Positions 32,375-35,845 of a stretch of DNA of 35,845 bases are shown in pieces. The stretch's first letter is position 1, and every line of letters starts with the position of its first letter. Origin of the DNA: a virus. The position numbers and the translations under genes are program-made. Location of the stretch: the IMG/VR virus record IMGVR_UViG_3300023178_000139, positions 1-35,845 of that record; one strand, written 5' to 3'. The notes beneath the pieces were generated by a model. It searched no databases. It saw only the letters and a list, made by a program, of their open reading frames with translations, and was not told the DNA's origin.

Positions 32375-32805
32375 TTAAACACCAAGCTTATGAACTCTTC
32401 AACAGTTGCGGGCTTATGTTCATTAAAAGTTTTATTCAAAATGAACTGTTTTTCTTTCTTGTATTTAAACCCCAGCGCTGATAGAGCATCAAAACAATCT
32501 TGCTGTAAAGCTGTATAGCCATTGCTATTTCTTTCTTCTGGCTTTTTTTGCTTTTTCTTTTTCTGTGTTTTTTTCTTTTTGTTCTGTGTCTGGCGTTTTT
32601 TGGTTTCTGTACGACTGTTATCGACAGTGCTTTGATTTGTTTTTAATTCACAATCTTTTGCGTAAATGTCTGTTATCCTAAATAATTCAATATTATCCCA
32701 ATCGATGCCAGATGCTTTTTGCATAGCTTGATTTAGATGGTATAAAAAAATACAGACGAAGCCAATTGCTAAAAATTCATCTACTAAAGAATGCTCATGT
32801 CCCAT
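32371..32805 (-). CDS. hydrophobic N-terminus, Lys-rich linker and RuvA-C-like tail
   Basis: The 144-residue protein has a hydrophobic segment (about 10-24, FLAIGFVCIFLYHLN) that may anchor it. A long Lys/Gln-rich stretch (about 68-92) is probably disordered and nucleic-acid binding. The C-terminal 45 residues (YTALQQDCFDALSALGF, ATVEEFISLVF) resemble the RuvA C-terminal three-helix domain. RuvA-C docks onto RuvB ATPase, and similar domains occur alone in phages. It is the first gene after the promoter, with AAAGGAG 7 bases before the ATG. Confidence 0.72.
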   Translation of the reverse strand: MGHEHSLVDEFLAIGFVCIFLYHLNQAMQKASGIDWDNIELFRITDIYAKDCELKTNQSTVDNSRTETKKRQTQNKKKKTQKKKKQKKPEERNSNGYTALQQDCFDALSALGFKYKKEKQFILNKTFNEHKPATVEEFISLVFK

Positions 32806-32826
32806 TGTGGTTCTCCTTTACCTAAG

Positions 32827-32854
32827 AGTATACCACTTTCTATCGGCAAGTCAA
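32827..32854 (-). promoter_or_regulatory. sigma70-like promoter
   Basis: The minus strand reads TTGACT at 32854-32849, a 16-base spacer, and TATACT at 32832-32827. Each hexamer matches the consensus in five of six positions. Transcription should start near 32820, giving a short leader before the AAAGGAG site of the 32371-32805 gene. It lies directly after the terminator of the SSB unit, so it would start a fresh transcript with host RNA polymerase, probably early in infection. Confidence 0.82.
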
Positions 32855-32865
32855 GTGCCATTTCT

Positions 32866-32901
32866 TAAAAAAATAGCCCGACAGTTTCCTATCGGGCTAT
32901 T
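32866..32901 (-). terminator. intrinsic terminator after ssb
   Basis: The minus strand has a perfect 10-base stem (AATAGCCCGA / TCGGGCTATT; 32901-32892 with 32881-32872) with a 10-base loop, followed by an uninterrupted T-run at 32873-32867. This is a classical rho-independent terminator located 25 bases after the SSB stop. It should end the upstream nucleotide/SSB transcript. Confidence 0.9.
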
Positions 32902-32926
32902 CGTCCTTTCTTCATCCAACAAACCT

Positions 32927-33259
32927 TCAAGACGCTTCAGACTTTGTGGTTGCCCCATTTGGACCAAGTGAAATTTCATCTGCCATAACGCAAACAGAAT
33001 TTCTTTGATTGCCTTCCTTGTCCTGATAATCATCAATCTTAATCTTACCCTGAACACCTACAAGTCTTCCTCTTGTTAGGTGATCTTTGAGCGCTTCAGC
33101 CATTTTACCAAAGCATAAGACATTAAGATAAAGAGTTTCATCGTTTCTGCGGTCATTTACCGCCATGCGAAACTTTGACATAGATGTACCCTTCTGCGTC
33201 ACAGAAAAGTCTGCATCCTTAGTTAGACGGCCACAACCTAGCCAAGTATTAATATTCAT
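32927..33259 (-). CDS. ssb: single-stranded DNA-binding protein
   Basis: The 110-residue protein is an OB-fold SSB: MNINTWLGCGRLTKDAD, SKFRMAVNDRR, YLNVLCFGKMAEAL and GVQGKIKIDDYQDKEGN. It coats single-stranded DNA at forks and in recombination. It lacks the acidic DDDIPF-type C-terminal tip by which bacterial SSBs recruit partners and ends in TTKSEAS, so partner docking must differ. It directly follows the preceding small gene with no gap, and an intrinsic terminator follows it. Confidence 0.93.
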   Translation of the reverse strand: MNINTWLGCGRLTKDADFSVTQKGTSMSKFRMAVNDRRNDETLYLNVLCFGKMAEALKDHLTRGRLVGVQGKIKIDDYQDKEGNQRNSVCVMADEISLGPNGATTKSEAS

Positions 33260-33577
33260 TTAAACCTCCAAAGCTGAACGAATTCTACCACGAAAAACTT
33301 GAACACTTCCTCTATTTTTATTGCCAATAGTAGCACTGTATAATTGTCTAGCAAGATCTCTTGGGATTCCAAGCAAGCTAGCGGCACATTCAGCACCATC
33401 TCTTGTGTTTTCAAAAATACCAAATCCAGACTTATGAGCCAATGCAGTAATTGGATTCAAAGTAGTGCCAACATTTGGTCCACTTTGAATTGTGGCATTT
33501 ACTCTATTATTGCTGACCGTCCACTTATACGAACATGCAATATTATCTAACTTGTCAAAAAACTGTGTAGAATTCAT
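33260..33577 (-). CDS. hypothetical protein upstream of ssb
   Basis: I do not recognise this 105-residue protein. It has a beta-like N-terminal half (YKWTVSNNRVNATIQSG) and a helical middle (DGAECAASLLGIPRDLARQLY) followed by a basic end with KNRGSVQVFRGRIR. The last part could contact nucleic acid. A GGAG site precedes its ATG. It abuts the ssb gene. Confidence 0.75.
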   Translation of the reverse strand: MNSTQFFDKLDNIACSYKWTVSNNRVNATIQSGPNVGTTLNPITALAHKSGFGIFENTRDGAECAASLLGIPRDLARQLYSATIGNKNRGSVQVFRGRIRSALEV

Positions 33578-33588
33578 AAGACTCTCCT

Positions 33589-33762
33589 TTAATTGTTTTC
33601 GCTTTTCACTTCACTATTAGTCAACACCAACGAACCTTCATTTAAATAAGCTGAAAGCTTATTGATTTCTTCTTCAATTTGTCTTTTTTGTGCTTCTAAT
33701 TCACCTATAGCTTTTTGTACATTACCAAGGTGTGCTTGAGCCATTTCTTCTACTGTCGGCAT
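33589..33762 (-). CDS. 57-residue coiled-coil protein
   Basis: The short ORF starts MPTVEEMAQAHLGNVQKAI and has a Glu/Lys/Gln-rich heptad stretch (ELEAQKRQIEEEINKL, about 21-36). GGAGAT lies before the ATG, and its tail contains the ribosome site of the next gene. It is a likely small coiled-coil dimer of unknown function. The whole gap between its neighbours is filled by it. Confidence 0.75.
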   Translation of the reverse strand: MPTVEEMAQAHLGNVQKAIGELEAQKRQIEEEINKLSAYLNEGSLVLTNSEVKSENN

Positions 33763-33771
33763 AGATATCTC

Positions 33772-33966
33772 CTATGTTTCAAAAGTTATAAAATCTAAAA
33801 CCTGCTGATGCGTCCAATCTTTTTTATACTCTCCCATTGTTGATAATGTTGCTATCTCTCTGTATTCTTCTTCTAGCTTAACTATCAACTGAACTATTAT
33901 AGACTCTTGGTGTACAAGATAACATTCCTGAACCAGATCTTCTATTTGTTCCTGCCTACTCTTCAC
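33772..33966 (-). CDS. 64-residue helical protein, GTG start
   Basis: The ORF begins at GTG 33966 inside the end of the dCMP deaminase gene, with AAAGGA 8 bases upstream. The protein is acidic and helical (EQIEDLVQECYLVH, IVKLEEEYREIATL) with an aromatic end (DWTHQQVLDFITF). No family is recognised. The overlap indicates coupled translation with the deaminase. Confidence 0.72.
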   Translation of the reverse strand: MKSRQEQIEDLVQECYLVHQESIIVQLIVKLEEEYREIATLSTMGEYKKDWTHQQVLDFITFET

Positions 33967-34396
33967 TCTCGTATTCCTTTAATGTTATACCAGCTTCTTT
34001 GAGTAATTGGCAAGAAATTTCGAAATTTTTTTTCCAACGATCATCGCTATGTACTACCGAAACCACTCTAGTTATACCAGACTGTATAATTAAACCAGCA
34101 CATCTAGAGCAAGGTTGAAACGGCCAAGTGTATAAAGTACATCCTTCTACAGATTTGTTTGCAAACATCAGAGCATTCGCCTCTGCGTGTACTATTATAT
34201 CATATTTTCTCTCTCTGTCAACTAGTCTTTCTTCAGAATCTTCAACGCCTTGTGGAAAACCGTTAAAACCAATAGATACAATTCTATTATTACCATCTAC
34301 TATCACAGCACCCACTTGAGTTGACGGGTCTTTCGACCACGATCCGCATAGTTTGGCTAATTCAAGGAAACGCTTATCCCATTTTGTTGATTTCAT
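33956..34396 (-). CDS. dCMP deaminase
   Basis: The 146-residue protein has SKDPSTQVGAVIVD, GFNGFPQG (43-50), the zinc and catalytic motif HAEAN at 70-74, and PCSRC at 95-99. It converts dCMP to dUMP, the substrate for thymidylate synthesis. The N-terminal block and length match phage dCMP deaminases such as T4 CD. It works with the dUTPase to raise dUMP. Its start lies 23 bases inside the preceding mini-gene. Confidence 0.93.
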   Translation of the reverse strand: MKSTKWDKRFLELAKLCGSWSKDPSTQVGAVIVDGNNRIVSIGFNGFPQGVEDSEERLVDRERKYDIIVHAEANALMFANKSVEGCTLYTWPFQPCSRCAGLIIQSGITRVVSVVHSDDRWKKNFEISCQLLKEAGITLKEYESEE

Positions 34397-34529
34397 ACCA
34401 CAATAATCCTAGATTAGCTAGAGCGTAAGCAAACCACATTAATGCGTGTGGATAATCTTTGCCAATAAAGCAACATCCACATGTCCACAAGTAACACATA
34501 GTAGATATAATTATAGCTGGTAATGTCAT
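34374..34529 (-). CDS. 51-residue membrane protein
   Basis: The short ORF reads MTLPAIIISTMCYLWTCGCC and continues with a second hydrophobic stretch (ALMWFAYALANLGLLWY). Two membrane helices with a short polar turn (GKDYPH) are likely. The ATG overlaps the GMP reductase stop as ATGA, and its end overlaps the dCMP deaminase start by 23 bases. Three cysteines near residues 17-20 are notable. Function unknown. Confidence 0.72.
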   Translation of the reverse strand: MTLPAIIISTMCYLWTCGCCFIGKDYPHALMWFAYALANLGLLWYEINKMG

Positions 34530-35644
34530 TCAACACTTTGATCAAAATGAGTTCTATTTACTACGTTAAATTCTGCACATTTAGACATATCTTTTAGACA
34601 TGTTGAGCCAATATACGCACACGAACTTCGTAAGCCACCCAAGATATCTAAAACAACACCTTCTGCATAACCCTTGTATGGAATAGTTAAAACTCTGCCT
34701 TCACTGGCACGGTAGTCTTTAATTCCACCATACTTAGATTGTGCAGCGTGTGACGACATTCCATAAAACTTTAATTCTACTTTTCTTGTTTCTGTTGGAT
34801 AGCCGGGATTATGAGGTTGCCACCAATCTCTTCCATTCTTGTCTTGAACTGAACACTTGTATTCGTATGTCCATTCGCCCTCACATTCATCTGTACCCGC
34901 CAGTATACCTCCCAGCATAACAAAGTCTGCACCAGCCGCAAACGCCTTGCAAACGTCTGCTGGCTTTCTACAACCCCCGTCAGCACAGATTAACCCAAGT
35001 CTGCCCTTGCCGTTTCTAAGCCCGTGAGCAGCGTGTGAACACTCCATTATAGCAGATAGTTGGGGATATCCACATCCAGTTTTTAATCTTGTAGTACAAG
35101 CAGAACCGGGACCAATACCAACTTTAACAATATCTACTCCACCGTGCAAAATTAATTCTTGCACCATCTCTGGGGTGCATACATTGCCAGCCATAATAAT
35201 TGGTTGTTTACCAAATTCATTTCTTACCTTAGAACAGAAATTAACAAAGTCATCTGTATATCCATTAGCTACATCTATACAGATATTTGGGAACTTGCCA
35301 GTGATATCTGAAAAAGATTTTAGCCTGTCTAGATCATGACCTTTAATGCCAACGCTAAACCACTGATATTTTGGTTCTAGTAAGTGTGCTAAATAATTAG
35401 CGTTTTCATAATGTTTATGTAGACATGTCGGCATCTTGTGTCGCATTAAAGATCTTGACATCGCAAACGTACCAGTGGTATCCATGTTTGCTGCCATGAT
35501 TGGAACGCCATGCCACTCTTCTATAGAATGATAAAATGTAAACTTGCGTTCTAGATCAATTGCTGACCGTGATGCCGTTTTTGTTCTTTGCGGAACTAAC
35601 AACACATCATCGAAATCAAGTTTTGGTTCTGTATTTATTTTCAT
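34526..35644 (-). CDS. guaC: GMP reductase (IMPDH/GMPR family)
   Basis: The 372-residue protein aligns by eye with GuaC along its whole length: FDDVLLVPQ, the substrate loop VGIGPGSACTTR at 175-186 with catalytic C183, GCGYPQLSA, ICADGGC, FVMLGGILAG, FYGMSS and the C-terminal DILGGLRSSCAYIG. No CBS domains are present, and the TTR context favours GMP reductase over IMP dehydrogenase. It reduces GMP to IMP with NADPH, opening a route from guanine to adenine nucleotides. An insert around 255-285 (ECEGEWTYEYKC...) is longer than in E. coli. Only a weak AAGA site precedes the ATG. GMP reductase is uncommon in phages. Confidence 0.92.
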   Translation of the reverse strand: MKINTEPKLDFDDVLLVPQRTKTASRSAIDLERKFTFYHSIEEWHGVPIMAANMDTTGTFAMSRSLMRHKMPTCLHKHYENANYLAHLLEPKYQWFSVGIKGHDLDRLKSFSDITGKFPNICIDVANGYTDDFVNFCSKVRNEFGKQPIIMAGNVCTPEMVQELILHGGVDIVKVGIGPGSACTTRLKTGCGYPQLSAIMECSHAAHGLRNGKGRLGLICADGGCRKPADVCKAFAAGADFVMLGGILAGTDECEGEWTYEYKCSVQDKNGRDWWQPHNPGYPTETRKVELKFYGMSSHAAQSKYGGIKDYRASEGRVLTIPYKGYAEGVVLDILGGLRSSCAYIGSTCLKDMSKCAEFNVVNRTHFDQSVE

Positions 35645-35666
35645 ATTGTTTTCTTAGTAAGCCAAA

Positions 35667-35699
35667 GGACGGGGGAACACACTTGGCATCCCCCCGCCC
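35667..35699 (-). other. GC-rich hairpin upstream of GMP reductase
   Basis: On the minus strand an 11-base arm (GGGCGGGGGGA) can pair with TTCCCCCGTCC, with two G-T wobbles, around an 11-base loop. It lies between the end of the upstream ORF (35707) and the GMP reductase start (35644). The sequence after it (TTGGCTTACT) is not a clear U-run, so it may be a weak terminator or a leader structure. It stands out from the AT-rich surroundings. Confidence 0.7.
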
Positions 35700-35706
35700 A
35701 GAGACA

Positions 35707-35832
35707 TCACACACTCACCAACTCACGCTTCTTTAGAACCTGATTAACACGTTCTAATTTAGCTGTGACTTCAACGATCCACTCCTTGTTACGCTTCTTC
35801 AAGTTATCGTACTTGATATCGTCCTTGGTCAT
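35707..35832 (-). CDS. C-terminal or small helical ORF at the right edge
   Basis: The frame from ATG 35832 codes for 41 residues (MTKDDIKYDNLKKRNKEW... to KKRELVSV), highly charged and helical. The frame stays open to the window edge and no ribosome site is visible in the 13 bases upstream, so this may be the end of a longer protein. Its codons (AAG, GAC, CGT) are richer in G and C than those of the downstream genes. No family is recognised. Confidence 0.5.
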   Translation of the reverse strand: MTKDDIKYDNLKKRNKEWIVEVTAKLERVNQVLKKRELVSV

Positions 35833-35845
35833 ATGAACGACGCTC

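Noticed and set aside
34397-34525. tRNA or other RNA gene in the apparent gap before the dCMP deaminase
   Set aside because: No cloverleaf pairing was seen, and the gap is filled by a coupled 51-residue membrane ORF.

Overview
The window is a tightly packed stretch of a tailed double-stranded DNA phage genome (Caudoviricetes), most likely a large, AT-rich myovirus-type phage of an aquatic bacterium. The evidence for a phage is direct: a RecA/UvsX recombinase, a DnaB-type helicase, a CHC2/TOPRIM primase, a Pol III alpha polymerase, a T4-type dNMP kinase, PhoH, a dUTPase, a gp55-like sigma factor and a set of tail-fibre proteins lie together. 'Aquatic' is an inference from the gene mix (PhoH, class II RNR, small fibre-associated proteins of marine-phage type). 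I saw no tRNA, CRISPR, integrase or insertion sequence. Every convincing gene is on the minus strand, so transcription runs from high to low coordinates. Most neighbours are coupled by ATGA, TAATG or longer overlaps, and no gap longer than about 150 bases lacks a gene.

Read in the direction of transcription: (1) 35.8-32.9 kb is a nucleotide module with GMP reductase, a small membrane protein, dCMP deaminase, three small proteins and SSB. It is closed by a strong intrinsic terminator at 32866-32901. (2) A sigma70-like promoter (TTGACT, 16 bp, TATACT) follows at once and drives 32.8-28.45 kb: a membrane-anchored protein with a RuvA-C-like tail, a second deaminase, a deoxyribosyltransferase-like protein, two glycosyltransferases, two unknowns and the sigma factor. 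(3) 28.4-16.2 kb is a virion and lysis region. It holds an unknown, probably structural protein followed by a hairpin, a membrane PAS protein, a holin-like protein, a papain-fold protease, three fibre proteins sharing one N-terminal module, a glycine-rich/LamG adhesin, small fibre-associated proteins and a set of four exported or membrane proteins. (4) 16.1-12 kb has class II ribonucleotide reductase, dUTPase, PhoH and small zinc or HTH proteins. (5) 11.4-0 kb is the replication and recombination module: RecA, a chain of tiny ORFs, a Vsr-like endonuclease, a UvsY-like candidate, DnaB, primase, dNMP kinase, a Cas4-like Fe-S nuclease, a glycosyltransferase, a mosaic protein, a PAP2 phosphatase and DnaE, which runs off the left edge.

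Together these genes suggest a phage that largely runs its own replication and rebuilds nucleotide pools. GMP reductase, two deaminases, dUTPase, a B12-dependent reductase and dNMP kinase would convert host nucleotides into DNA precursors, perhaps with a bias toward A and T to suit its genome. The most unusual points are cupredoxin-like inserts in an RCC1 propeller fibre, a PAS/holin/papain cassette next to the fibres, an overlapping chain of tiny ORFs after recA, a three-module mosaic protein, and a GMP reductase behind a GC-rich hairpin.
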